Shown here piece by piece: positions 51,234-59,660 of a DNA stretch of 64,000 nt. Position 1 is the stretch's first letter; each line of letters starts with the position of its first letter. Under the pieces are notes generated by a model. It saw nothing but the letters and a program-made list of their open reading frames with translations, was not told the origin of the DNA and did no database searches. A program made the translations under genes and the position numbers. The stretch comes from Nostocoides sp. F2B08. GTDB lineage: Bacteria > Actinomycetota > Actinomycetes > Actinomycetales > Dermatophilaceae. The DNA lies in the NCBI RefSeq assembly GCF_009184895.1, contig NZ_WESE01000013.1:1-64000 (forward strand). The letters are read 5' to 3'.

Positions 51234-54200
51234 ATGGACGAACCGACACAGCGACACAGGGCACTTCTGCTCGCCCTGCTGCTCTCCTACGGCGGTGGGT
51301 TCTGGCTCGCCCTGACCCATCACGGTCTGCCCAGTACCTCATCCGGGGACCTCACCCTCGCCACCGACGGCTTCTGGGTCGCGACGCTCGCCCTCCTCCC
51401 GCTGAGGGGTGCGGTGGGTGTGGCACGACGTCTCGGCGCGGACCACGTGTCATGGGGCGTCCGCACCGGGATCGTCGTCGTGACCGCGGCCCCGGTCCTT
51501 GCATCGGTCTCGGTGCTCCGGCGGACCCTCTTCATGGCCGACCCACCGCAGTCCCCGCTCGCCGTGATCGCGATGCAGGACCTCATCATCGCCGCGACCG
51601 CCTGCCTTGTCATCGCGGGAGTCGCGACTCATCTGCAGGGGAGCAGAACCCGCCCTCGGAGCGACCTCCACGCAGGTCCTGCCCAGGTCAAGACCATGTC
51701 CCGTCGGGCGCCGGTGGCTGTGGGCATCACCGCGCTCACCGCGATCTCGCTCGCGGCGACACCAGTCGCTGCGGCTCCCCAGAGCACCGCAGCGGCCGCG
51801 GCGCAAGGCGTGTGCTCGGCAGCGACCCGCACCATCACGTACGAGGTGGAGGCGTTGTCGCTGGACCTCCCGCTCAACGGGTGGGGCGACCATGTGCCCG
51901 ACGCCATGATGTACGCGCTCTCGAACGACGACGCGCTGGTCAGTGCGGATGACATCCGGGCCGAGCCGGGTCGGGCAACGCCGCTGGTCCTGCGCGCCGC
52001 CGTCGGTGACTGCATTCAAGTCACCCTCAAGAACAGTCTGTCGGGCAAACGCGTGGGCATGCACGTCGACGGTGTCGCAAAGGAGGTCACCGGCCCGAAC
52101 GCGAGCGATGGTGCGAACATCGGCCGCAACGACGACTCCACCGTCGCTCCCGGCGGCTCCCGCACCTACACCTGGTACGCAGGACGCAAGGGACAGTTCG
52201 TCATCAACGACTACGGGTCCGGGACCGACTACGGGCGCACGGACCCCTCACAGGACACCACGAGCCGGGGACTCTACGGAGCACTCGTGGTCGTCGAGAA
52301 GGGCTTCACCTGGCACGACCCGGTGACCGGGACACAGCTGCTGTCGGGTGGCCGCGGTATCGGCGCGCCGGTTTTCGCCGATGTCCGCGGACCGGGTCAG
52401 GGGGACGACTACCGCGATATCGCTCTGCTCTTCCTCGACGAGCCGGAGGGTGTGCTCGACAAGAACGGTCGAACGCCCAGGTTCCCCCACACCGGGATCG
52501 AGGACGTCTCCTTCGGGTTCAACTACCGCACCGAGCCACTGCGCAACCGACTCCAGGCCGTCATCGACCACAATGACGGCAAGACCGTGACCCTGCCGAA
52601 TGGCACCGTCATCCTGCCCGAGGACAACTGGTGCGACGGCTGGACCGTGGACCAGACGGATGAAGAGAACCTGGCTCGGCTGGCCAAGGACAGGGGGATC
52701 TCCGCCTGCCACGGGGAGGAGTCGCACCTGCAGTCCTGGCCCTTCGGAGACCCCGGCAAGCTCAGCACCACGGTGGACGAGACGGACGTCCTGGAGATTG
52801 CAGCGGGTGGGGGCACCTTCACCCTGACCTTGCAGGACCCCACGGTCCCGCGCCCTCTGGGCGACGACCTCTCCTCGCCGATCACCGGCCCTGCGTTCCC
52901 AGGTCAGCGCGCCACGACCGACCCAATCCCCTTCGACGCCTCCGCCGACGTGGTGGAGGACGCCCTCTTGGCCCTCAAGGTCCTCCCCCTCGCGGACCTC
53001 GCTCCCGGCGACATCTCCGTGACCAGCCCCGCCGCGGGACGCTATGTCATCGACTTCGCCCAGCACTTCGCCGGACGCGATGTCGAGCTGACCGTCGACG
53101 GCGACGGCCTCCTTCCCGTTCCCGGCGACGAGCCGGATGCTCCAGCCGTGGGTCCCACCGCGGAGGTCTCGGACACGGCGGAGGGCGCGAGGAAGGGTCG
53201 CATCGACGTTATGAGCGACGCTCTCATCCCCCACGCCTACCGCGGTGACCCCGTGCACGTCCGGCTCATCCATCCCGGGGTCAAGGAGACCCACCCGTTC
53301 CACCAGCACACGAACCGGTGGCGGCAGGAGTCCGAGGACGCCGGCTCGACGCGGTTGGACGTGCAGTCCATCAGCCCCGGCCAGGCCATGGACCTCGTCT
53401 ACGAGGGCGGTGCAGGGGAAGCGATCACGTCCGACCCGGCGGACTCGAAGTCGAGCCAGAAGTCGGCGGCCGAGTGGCTCGAGGCAGGGCGGCCCGATCT
53501 CGCTGCCCTGGCGATCTCGAAGGCGAGCAACGGCGACCAGATCTTCCACTGCCATCTCTATCCGCACTTCGCCCAAGGATTCTGGGGGATGCTGCGCGTG
53601 TTCGACCGGCAGCGTCCGATCGACGCGGGTGCGTGGCCGGTAGACGTCCCGCGCACGTATCGCGACGGCACCCCGATGGAGCCGCTCGCGCTGCTGCCGG
53701 ACCTCGACCTGTCGGCGACCAGGCCGGGCACCGACACGACGGTGCACGTCACGCCGCTGCCCGACGCCGCACACCCGGGCTTCCCCATCTTCGTCAAGGG
53801 TGAGTACGGGCAGCGTGCCTACCGCCCTCCGGGTGCCGTGGTGGCGGACCAGTTCGGCTCGCCGACCCTCAATTGGCGGCGCCCTGGGGACACCGTGCGC
53901 GGCTACGACTCGGCCTCCACGACCAACCTCGAGCGGGCGAACATGATCACGACGCAGAAGGGCGACACCAAGCAGGCCATTCCAGGGTCCTTCTTCATCG
54001 ACCCGTGTCCGCAGGGAGTGCCCGTGCGTCGGTACTATCCCGCCGCGGTGGACGCCAAGATCGTCTACAACTCGGCGGGTTGGCACGATCCCAGTGGGAA
54101 GCTCTACGTGGAAGCTCCTCCGAAGGAGCGAGGCGATCCCCTTACAGCGATCGACGTGGCCGGTCAGATCCGCGACAGGATTGAGGCCGGTGAGGTCGCC

Positions 54201-56792
54201 ACTGAGCCGTACAACATGCGGGCCAATCTCGGCGACTGCGTCATCATGCAGACGACCAATGCCACGCACCTCGACAACGACCCCAACGTGCCTGCCGACG
54301 TCCATGACGGCCAGTTCGACGGCGACGGCGCCCACGGCGTCACTGGGGGCAACGCGTTCCACCTGCCCATGCTCATGAGCGAGCTCAGCACCCACGTGCA
54401 TCTCGTGCGCTTCGACGAACTGGGGACCGACGGCACCTCGGTGGGGTGGAACTACGTCCAGGCGCCCATGGTCGGACAGTCCTACTCCTACCGGTGGTTC
54501 GTCGACGTCCCCCTGCGCACCGTCTACTTCCACGACCACCAGAACCCGAACACCCACCAGCAGCACGGCCTCTGGGCCGCCATGAACGTCGAGCCGGCCA
54601 CCTCCGTCTGGCACAGCTCCACGAGCGGCACCCCGCTCACTCCCGACTACTGCGAGGGTCTCGGCCTGCCGGGGTCGTCCTCTGAGCCCGCCTGCTACGG
54701 CGTCGGCGCGGTCGCGGACATCAAGGTTCCCGGCACCAAGTCCGGCACCTGGTCGGCCAGCTTCCGCGAGTTCACAGTGAACTACTCGGACTTCGTGCCG
54801 CTGCTTGACGCGGCTGGCGATGCGATCAACCCGCCCGGAGAGCCCGACGACTTCGCGACCGACCAGGGCGGTATGGCCATCAACTACCGCAACGAGCCGT
54901 TCCCCACCCGGATCAACTCGTCGACGTCCGGCCTACGCAACGAGCCGGCCTACATTTTCAGCTCGGCCGTCCACGGTGACCCATCGACCCCGCTGTTCCG
55001 CGCATATGCCGGCGATCCGGTGATCTTCCGGTTCATGGGAGGCGCCCACGAGGAGGGCCACAACTTCACCGTCTCCGGCCACCGATGGCTGCACGAGCCG
55101 GACGACCCGAACTCCAACCTGTACGACAGCCAGTTCGTCATGATCTCCGAGTTCTTCAACTTCGAGGTCAGCGGCACCCAAGTCGTCAAGCGAGGCACCA
55201 AGGACCAGGCTGTCGAGCGGGCGCGGGAGGTCGGCACCACAGAGTCGGGTGGCTCGATCATCCTCCCCACCGGCGCAGGGGCGCCCGGTGACTACATCTA
55301 CTCATCACAGCCGCTCAACGATCTGTGGATGGGCATGTGGGGGATCTTCCGTGTCCAGGCGGCGAGAACGCCCGACTTGCAGCCGCTCCCGACACGAACA
55401 GCTCCTGCGACAGCGATGAACGGGTCCCAGTGGCCGGCCGTCAAGCCGGGCGAACCACTGCGCCCGCCGTTGGACAATCCGAAGCCGTGTCCGACCACAG
55501 CCGTGCAGCGGACCTACAACGTCAGCTTGGTGAACACACGCATCGACTACAACGAGTTCGGAGATCACGATCCGAACGGGGTCGCGTACGTCCTTGACCA
55601 GGACCTCGACTCGGCTGGGCGGCCGAAGGCCGGGACCACGTTGCGCCCCCTGTTCATCCGGGCCGCGGAGAATGAGTGCCTCAACCTCGTCCTGACCAAC
55701 CGGCTTCCTGAGCGCGGCGTCAGCCTGGGCGTCGGCGACCCGGTTAACCCGGTCGAGAGGATCGGGAACACCGGGACGTCCCACGTGGCCAACCTCGTCG
55801 ACGGACGACCGGAGAGGGTCACCCCGACCTGGCCGGCGGGGAACCGGGCATCGATCCATCCCTCTGGCCTGATCCGCTATAGCGTCATCGCCGGTGACGG
55901 CTCCGCAGTCGGCTACAACTTCGACTCGACCGTCGGCCCAGGCCAGAAGTACACGTACAAGTACCTCGTCGACAGCAGGAACATCGGAGTCGCCAATCTG
56001 GGCGATTGGGGCAACCTGCGCACGACTCGACACCACGGAGCCTGGGGTGCTCTGATCGCCGAGCCGAAGGACGCGACCTTCCACGAACCGGAGTCTCTGT
56101 CGACCCTGCGAAACGGTGCGGGTGAGCAGGCGGTTGTTCGCTACACCGACTCCACTGGGACAGTCCGCGCCTTCCGCGAGTTCGTCGTCGACATCCAGGA
56201 CGGCCTCAACCTGTTCGACGCCGAAGGTGAACCGATCGTGGACCAGTTCGCTGGGGAGAACGAGGACATGGGTGAGATCGCAGTCAACTACCGCAACGCA
56301 CCGTTCGACCACAGGCTGGCAGGCGGAGGCGACATCGCCGACGTCGTCAGTTCGCGAGCTTTCGGCGACCCCATGACGCCCATGCTCCGCGCATACCCCA
56401 ACGAGCCGGTGATGGTGCGGATCCTCAACAGCCAAGACCTCCCGAGGGTGCACAGCTTCGGTATGAGCGGTCACGCGTGGCGCTACGAGCAGAACGACCC
56501 GAACAGCAACATCGTGACGAGTCAGGGCGGCTTGAACACCGGCCGCGCCTTCAACGCAGGTATCTGCGCCGGCTCGGTCACTCCTATGCACAACCTCCAC
56601 GCAGCCGCCCTCTGTGACGGGACGAACGCCGTGGCGGGCGACTTCCTGTACAACGACCGCAACTTCTTCCACATGTTCAGCGGCGGCGCGTGGGGCATCG
56701 TGCGGGTCCACGGGCAGGCCCAGGCCGACCTCAGGCCGTTGTCCGACGTCCTGAACCTGCCGAAGAGCAGCACGCCGCCGAAGAAGAAGTGA
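51234..56792 (+). CDS. Giant three-module multicopper oxidase with membrane domain
   Basis: An 1852-residue protein. Residues 1-135 hold about four membrane helices (LLALLLSYGGGFWLALTHHG; ATLALLPLRGAVGVARRL; TGIVVVTAAPVLASVSVL; AVIAMQDLIIAATACLVIAG). Then follows an internal signal-like stretch (RRAPVAVGITALTAISLAAT) and three cupredoxin modules, each opening with a Cys: ~194 (CSAATRTITYEVEAL), ~925 (CPQGVPVRRYYPAAVDAKIV) and ~1419 (CPTTAVQRTYNVSLVNTRID). Copper motifs are HPFHQHTNRW (~687), FHCHLYPHFAQGFWGML (~771), FHDHQNPNTHQQHGLW (~1100), HNFTVSGHRW (~1276) and HSFGMSGHAW (~1740). The size and modular layout recall MnxG/MofA-type oxidases of Mn(II)-oxidising bacteria, but the substrate is not proven. 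Confidence 0.87.
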   Translation: MDEPTQRHRALLLALLLSYGGGFWLALTHHGLPSTSSGDLTLATDGFWVATLALLPLRGAVGVARRLGADHVSWGVRTGIVVVTAAPVLASVSVLRRTLFMADPPQSPLAVIAMQDLIIAATACLVIAGVATHLQGSRTRPRSDLHAGPAQVKTMSRRAPVAVGITALTAISLAATPVAAAPQSTAAAAAQGVCSAATRTITYEVEALSLDLPLNGWGDHVPDAMMYALSNDDALVSADDIRAEPGRATPLVLRAAVGDCIQVTLKNSLSGKRVGMHVDGVAKEVTGPNASDGANIGRNDDSTVAPGGSRTYTWYAGRKGQFVINDYGSGTDYGRTDPSQDTTSRGLYGALVVVEKGFTWHDPVTGTQLLSGGRGIGAPVFADVRGPGQGDDYRDIALLFLDEPEGVLDKNGRTPRFPHTGIEDVSFGFNYRTEPLRNRLQAVIDHNDGKTVTLPNGTVILPEDNWCDGWTVDQTDEENLARLAKDRGISACHGEESHLQSWPFGDPGKLSTTVDETDVLEIAAGGGTFTLTLQDPTVPRPLGDDLSSPITGPAFPGQRATTDPIPFDASADVVEDALLALKVLPLADLAPGDISVTSPAAGRYVIDFAQHFAGRDVELTVDGDGLLPVPGDEPDAPAVGPTAEVSDTAEGARKGRIDVMSDALIPHAYRGDPVHVRLIHPGVKETHPFHQHTNRWRQESEDAGSTRLDVQSISPGQAMDLVYEGGAGEAITSDPADSKSSQKSAAEWLEAGRPDLAALAISKASNGDQIFHCHLYPHFAQGFWGMLRVFDRQRPIDAGAWPVDVPRTYRDGTPMEPLALLPDLDLSATRPGTDTTVHVTPLPDAAHPGFPIFVKGEYGQRAYRPPGAVVADQFGSPTLNWRRPGDTVRGYDSASTTNLERANMITTQKGDTKQAIPGSFFIDPCPQGVPVRRYYPAAVDAKIVYNSAGWHDPSGKLYVEAPPKERGDPLTAIDVAGQIRDRIEAGEVATEPYNMRANLGDCVIMQTTNATHLDNDPNVPADVHDGQFDGDGAHGVTGGNAFHLPMLMSELSTHVHLVRFDELGTDGTSVGWNYVQAPMVGQSYSYRWFVDVPLRTVYFHDHQNPNTHQQHGLWAAMNVEPATSVWHSSTSGTPLTPDYCEGLGLPGSSSEPACYGVGAVADIKVPGTKSGTWSASFREFTVNYSDFVPLLDAAGDAINPPGEPDDFATDQGGMAINYRNEPFPTRINSSTSGLRNEPAYIFSSAVHGDPSTPLFRAYAGDPVIFRFMGGAHEEGHNFTVSGHRWLHEPDDPNSNLYDSQFVMISEFFNFEVSGTQVVKRGTKDQAVERAREVGTTESGGSIILPTGAGAPGDYIYSSQPLNDLWMGMWGIFRVQAARTPDLQPLPTRTAPATAMNGSQWPAVKPGEPLRPPLDNPKPCPTTAVQRTYNVSLVNTRIDYNEFGDHDPNGVAYVLDQDLDSAGRPKAGTTLRPLFIRAAENECLNLVLTNRLPERGVSLGVGDPVNPVERIGNTGTSHVANLVDGRPERVTPTWPAGNRASIHPSGLIRYSVIAGDGSAVGYNFDSTVGPGQKYTYKYLVDSRNIGVANLGDWGNLRTTRHHGAWGALIAEPKDATFHEPESLSTLRNGAGEQAVVRYTDSTGTVRAFREFVVDIQDGLNLFDAEGEPIVDQFAGENEDMGEIAVNYRNAPFDHRLAGGGDIADVVSSRAFGDPMTPMLRAYPNEPVMVRILNSQDLPRVHSFGMSGHAWRYEQNDPNSNIVTSQGGLNTGRAFNAGICAGSVTPMHNLHAAALCDGTNAVAGDFLYNDRNFFHMFSGGAWGIVRVHGQAQADLRPLSDVLNLPKSSTPPKKK

Positions 56793-56799
56793 TGACGCA

Positions 56800-57381
56800 A
56801 TGAGCGCCATGTCGATCACCGGATCCCCGCATCTCGCCGAGAGTGACACCACTCAGTCGTGGGTCCAGCGGACGCTCGTCGCGACGATGTTGGTGGTGGC
56901 CATGGTCGGTGCGTCGCTGACCGCATGGCTGGTGCTCATAGCGCCACCGGCCGTCTCCGTCACACAGGTCGGCGTCCCGGTGGACCTGTCGCAGGGCACC
57001 TTCGTCGTCACGCGCACGTCCACCACGATGGTCCCGCAGACGCAAGGCCCGCCGACGGCGGCCAAGATGGCGGGCACCGTCGGGACTGACCAGCTCCAGG
57101 TGTGGGTCGAGCTGAAGAGCACCGACTCCCAGGGCATGGCCTACTCCCCCGACCAGTTCCGTCTCGTCCTTGAGGACGGTGCGGTGCGGACACCGTCCGG
57201 CTCGACGTTGATCGATGGTCTGCTGCCCAAGGACAGCGCCATCAGCGCTCAGGTGTGGTTCGACGACGTACCTGCCCTCGAGGAAGCGTGGCTCGAGTAC
57301 GCCGCTGACGACGGAGCCATGGTGCGTCTCGCCCTCGTTCAGACCTCACAGCAGCCACAACCAAGTCACGGTCATGGCTGA
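56800..57381 (+). CDS. Membrane-anchored partner of the giant multicopper oxidase
   Basis: A 193-residue protein with one N-terminal membrane helix (TLVATMLVVAMVGASLTAWLVL, residues ~25-46) and an exported beta-rich domain of DUF4352-like pattern (GPPTAAKMAGTVGTDQLQVW, FRLVLEDG, EYAADDG). The C-terminus is QPSHGHG, a possible metal-binding tail. It starts 7 bases after the multicopper oxidase stop, so the two are co-transcribed. It may hold or supply metal to the oxidase. Confidence 0.72.
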   Translation: MSAMSITGSPHLAESDTTQSWVQRTLVATMLVVAMVGASLTAWLVLIAPPAVSVTQVGVPVDLSQGTFVVTRTSTTMVPQTQGPPTAAKMAGTVGTDQLQVWVELKSTDSQGMAYSPDQFRLVLEDGAVRTPSGSTLIDGLLPKDSAISAQVWFDDVPALEEAWLEYAADDGAMVRLALVQTSQQPQPSHGHG

Positions 57382-57416
57382 TCCGCAACTCAGTTCAAAC
57401 CGCCTTGGCGCAGAAC

Positions 57417-57446
57417 GCTCAGAGCCCCTCGAAAGGGGCTCTGAGC
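57417..57446. terminator. Strong 12-bp stem hairpin
   Basis: GCTCAGAGCCCC (57417-57428) pairs perfectly with GGGGCTCTGAGC (57435-57446) around the loop TCGAAA. It lies 36 bases after the stop of the multicopper-oxidase partner gene and before the tRNA fragment, a normal terminator position. There is no long T-run. Confidence 0.75.
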
Positions 57447-57456
57447 TGCGGTTATG

Positions 57457-57480
57457 TGGTGGGCGATACTGGGTTTGAAT
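57457..57480 (-). repeat. Isolated tRNA 3'-end fragment (attL-like)
   Basis: On the minus strand the sequence ends in a CCA preceded by discriminator A, acceptor strand ATCGCCC and a T-arm half (TTCAAACCCAGT). This is the 3' end of a tRNA whose 5' strand would be GGGCGAT. The rest of the tRNA is absent here. A tyrosine integrase starts 160 bases to the right, inside the presumed element, so this looks like its left attachment site. The complete tRNA should be beyond the right window edge. Confidence 0.65.
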
Positions 57481-57650
57481 CAGATTTCGGGCAGTGTTTG
57501 GAATCTGGTCACCACCTGCAAGTATAGCCTTCTCACCTGCGGGTTTGTGCGCCAGTGACGCGTGACAGATGCAGTCACGAGTGGACATAATTACACTCTC
57601 ATCCGATGCATATCCGATGCAGAATCGACCGATGAGGCTGGGTGGGCAAG

Positions 57651-58769
57651 ATGGCGCGACGACCGAAGAGAGGCTTCGGGCAGCTGACCAAGATGCGCTC
57701 TGGACGCATCCAAGCCCGCTACACCGGCCCCGACGCCGCCCTCCACTATGCCCCCACCACGTTCGACACCCGCGAAGACGCCGAAGCCTGGCTCGTCGAT
57801 GAGCGACGCAAGATCAGCGAAGGGCGGTGGACTCCCCCAACGACCACGCCGTCCGCCACACCGCGAGTCTTGACCTTCGGTGAGTACGCCGAGCGGTGGA
57901 TGACTCGCCGTGACCTCAAACCCCGCACCGCCGTGCACTACCGCTCACTCCTTGACCGGCAGATCCTGCCCACCTTCTCCGTCGTGCCACTGAGGGACAT
58001 CACCAGCGAGGCCGTCCGCGACTGGTGGGCGGAGCGGGACCGCAGCCGCCCCACCCTTTGGAGCCACGCCTACGGACTCCTGCGCACCATCCTCGGCACC
58101 GCCGTCACCGACGAGAAGATCACGGCCAACCCCTGCCACATCCGCGGCGCCGGCACCACCAAGCGGGCCCGCAAGATCAAACCCGCCACCCTGCACGAGC
58201 TCGAGACGATCACCGCCCACATGCCGCCGAAGTACCAGCCGATGGTCATGCTCTCCAGCTGGTGCGGCCTCCGGTTCGGCGAGGTCACCGAGCTGCGCCG
58301 CAAAGACCTCGACCTCAAGAACGCCGTCATCCGCGTCCGACGCGGCGTCGTCCGCGCCAACGGTGAGAAGATCGTCGGCACCCCGAAATCCGACGCCGGA
58401 ACACGAGATGTCGCCATCCCGCCCCACCTGGTGCCGATGCTGCAGGCCCACCGCGACGCGCTCCCAGCGCGTGGCCCCGACGCGCTCCTGTTCCCTGCGG
58501 CCGACGGGACGTCACACATCGCGCCCAGCACTCTCTACCGCGTTTACTACCCCGCTCGAGAGGCAGCCGGCAGACCCGACCTGCGCTGGCACGACCTCAG
58601 ACACACCGGAGCCGTCCTCGCCGCTCAAACCGGCGCCACCCTAGCCGAACTCATGGGCCGACTCGGGCATTCCACCCCCGCCGCAGCGCTCCGCTATCAA
58701 CACGCCGCCCAAGGACGAGACGCAGAAATCGCGCGCCGCCTCTCCGAGATCGCGCGGCACACAGACTGA
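57651..58769 (+). CDS. int: Tyrosine-type site-specific integrase
   Basis: A ~372-residue phage-type integrase; GTG 57642 is an alternative start 9 bases upstream. Residues 70-170 are the SAM-like core-binding domain (FGEYAERWMTRRDLKPRTAV). The catalytic domain has R in SSWCGLRFGEVTELRR, a Lys in VGTPKSDAGTRDV, HDLRH in LRWHDLRHTGAVLAAQTGA, and LGHSTPAAALRYQH ending in the nucleophile Tyr. All catalytic positions are present. It is next to a tRNA fragment, so tRNA-3'-end integration is likely. Confidence 0.93.
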   Translation: MARRPKRGFGQLTKMRSGRIQARYTGPDAALHYAPTTFDTREDAEAWLVDERRKISEGRWTPPTTTPSATPRVLTFGEYAERWMTRRDLKPRTAVHYRSLLDRQILPTFSVVPLRDITSEAVRDWWAERDRSRPTLWSHAYGLLRTILGTAVTDEKITANPCHIRGAGTTKRARKIKPATLHELETITAHMPPKYQPMVMLSSWCGLRFGEVTELRRKDLDLKNAVIRVRRGVVRANGEKIVGTPKSDAGTRDVAIPPHLVPMLQAHRDALPARGPDALLFPAADGTSHIAPSTLYRVYYPAREAAGRPDLRWHDLRHTGAVLAAQTGATLAELMGRLGHSTPAAALRYQHAAQGRDAEIARRLSEIARHTD

Positions 58770-58915
58770 CTTCAGCCCCCCTCCCCCACCGCTGCGCCTG
58801 CGTCACTGCGCCCACAGTGGGCTACGTCCGCTCGCGGGCACAGCGTCGATGACGTGCTCTGCATCGCCTTGACGGGGGGTGGTTGACCGAGGGGTGTGGC
58901 GCGTTCTCCGCTGGG

Positions 58916-59260
58916 TCAGAGCAGTCGGTATCCGCCTGCCTCATCGAGAGCGGCGGCGACGTCGTCGCCGCTGAGAGGGGCGTCGGTGTGGACGGTCACG
59001 CGTGAGCTTCCGTCGGGTACGAGGTCGACCTCGACGTCGTTGACGCCGTCGAGGGCCCGCAGTTCCTGGGTGACTGCGCTGGTGCAGTGTCCGCAGGTCA
59101 TGCCGGCGACCTCAAAGGTCTGCGTGTTGGCGCTTGTGGTCGCTGTCTCCGCGGTGGATGACTCGGCGCCAGTTCCGCAGCCGCAGCCTCCGCAGCCGCA
59201 TCCGTGGCCGCTGCGTTCGCCGAGCTGCAGGGACTGGGTGGTGGATGAGTTGTTAGTCAT
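58916..59260 (-). CDS. CopZ-like heavy-metal-associated protein with Cys-Gly N-terminus
   Basis: A 114-residue protein. The C-terminal HMA domain has the copper site GMTCGHCTSAVTQELRALDG. Its N-terminal 30 residues contain GHGCGCGGCGCGTG, a dense CxC cluster preceded by a His, unusual for this family. It would carry Cu(I) in the cytoplasm. It lies downstream of the broken csoR on the same strand, the common csoR-copZ order. Confidence 0.88.
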   Translation of the reverse strand: MTNNSSTTQSLQLGERSGHGCGCGGCGCGTGAESSTAETATTSANTQTFEVAGMTCGHCTSAVTQELRALDGVNDVEVDLVPDGSSRVTVHTDAPLSGDDVAAALDEAGGYRLL

Positions 59261-59277
59261 TGGAGTCCTTCTGGTGT

Positions 59278-59567
59278 CTACGCCTGCGAGTGGACGAGCA
59301 AGCGGATGGCTCTGCTGGCTTCATCGAGTCTGTGGTTTCGTTCCATGGGATCGGGGGTGGGAGCTAGGCAGTGTCGCAGGTGGTGGTCGAGGAGGATGAG
59401 GGCCACGCTGTCGAGGGCCTGGTCGCCGCGGAAAGTTGGATCAGGATGTCGGTGCAGGGGGCTTGGCGCCGCACCTGTCGCTGCAGGGCCTGGACCTACC
59501 ATTCGACCCGGTGCAGCCGAGCGATGAGGGCGCGCTCGTCCGTGATGTAGCTCGGTGGGCCGGGCAC
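59278..59567 (-). pseudogene. csoR: csoR copper repressor, broken by a stop and a frameshift
   Basis: From GTG 59567 (AGGAGG 5 bases before) the frame reads SYITDERALIARLHRVEW, then TAG at 59496-59498 where the family has Gln, then VQALQRQV and APCTDILIQLSAA. One base is then missing near 59425, and the next frame continues DQALDSVALILLDHHLRHCL to the stop at 59278. All three copper ligands of CsoR (Cys of APCTD, and His and Cys of HHLRHC) are encoded, but in two frames. So the protein cannot be made in full unless the assembly is wrong. Confidence 0.87.
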
Positions 59568-59606
59568 GGCGTCCTCCTGAACGGTGGTCAGTTGTACGTG
59601 CCAAGT

Positions 59607-59623
59607 ATACCCTCCAGGGGTAT
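59607..59623. promoter_or_regulatory. CsoR-type operator
   Basis: ATACCC (59607-59612), a 5-base centre and GGGTAT (59618-59623) form the pseudo-palindrome typical of CsoR sites (runs of C then G flanked by TA). It lies 40 bases before the csoR start, where autoregulation takes place. It appears intact although csoR itself is broken. Confidence 0.75.
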
Positions 59624-59660
59624 GCGGCGGCTCACTTCGCCAGCAATGTTGACCAGACCT

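Noticed and set aside
52248-54614. A 788-codon minus-strand frame
   Set aside because: It is antisense to the giant multicopper oxidase, has no family motif and no ribosome site; long antisense frames are common at this GC content.
55305-56852. A 515-codon minus-strand frame
   Set aside because: Also antisense to the multicopper oxidase, with no domain or start-site support.
57417-57446. The hairpin before the tRNA fragment as an attachment-site arm
   Set aside because: Its position 36 bases after a stop codon fits a terminator better; no repeated copies were seen as expected for integrase arm sites.
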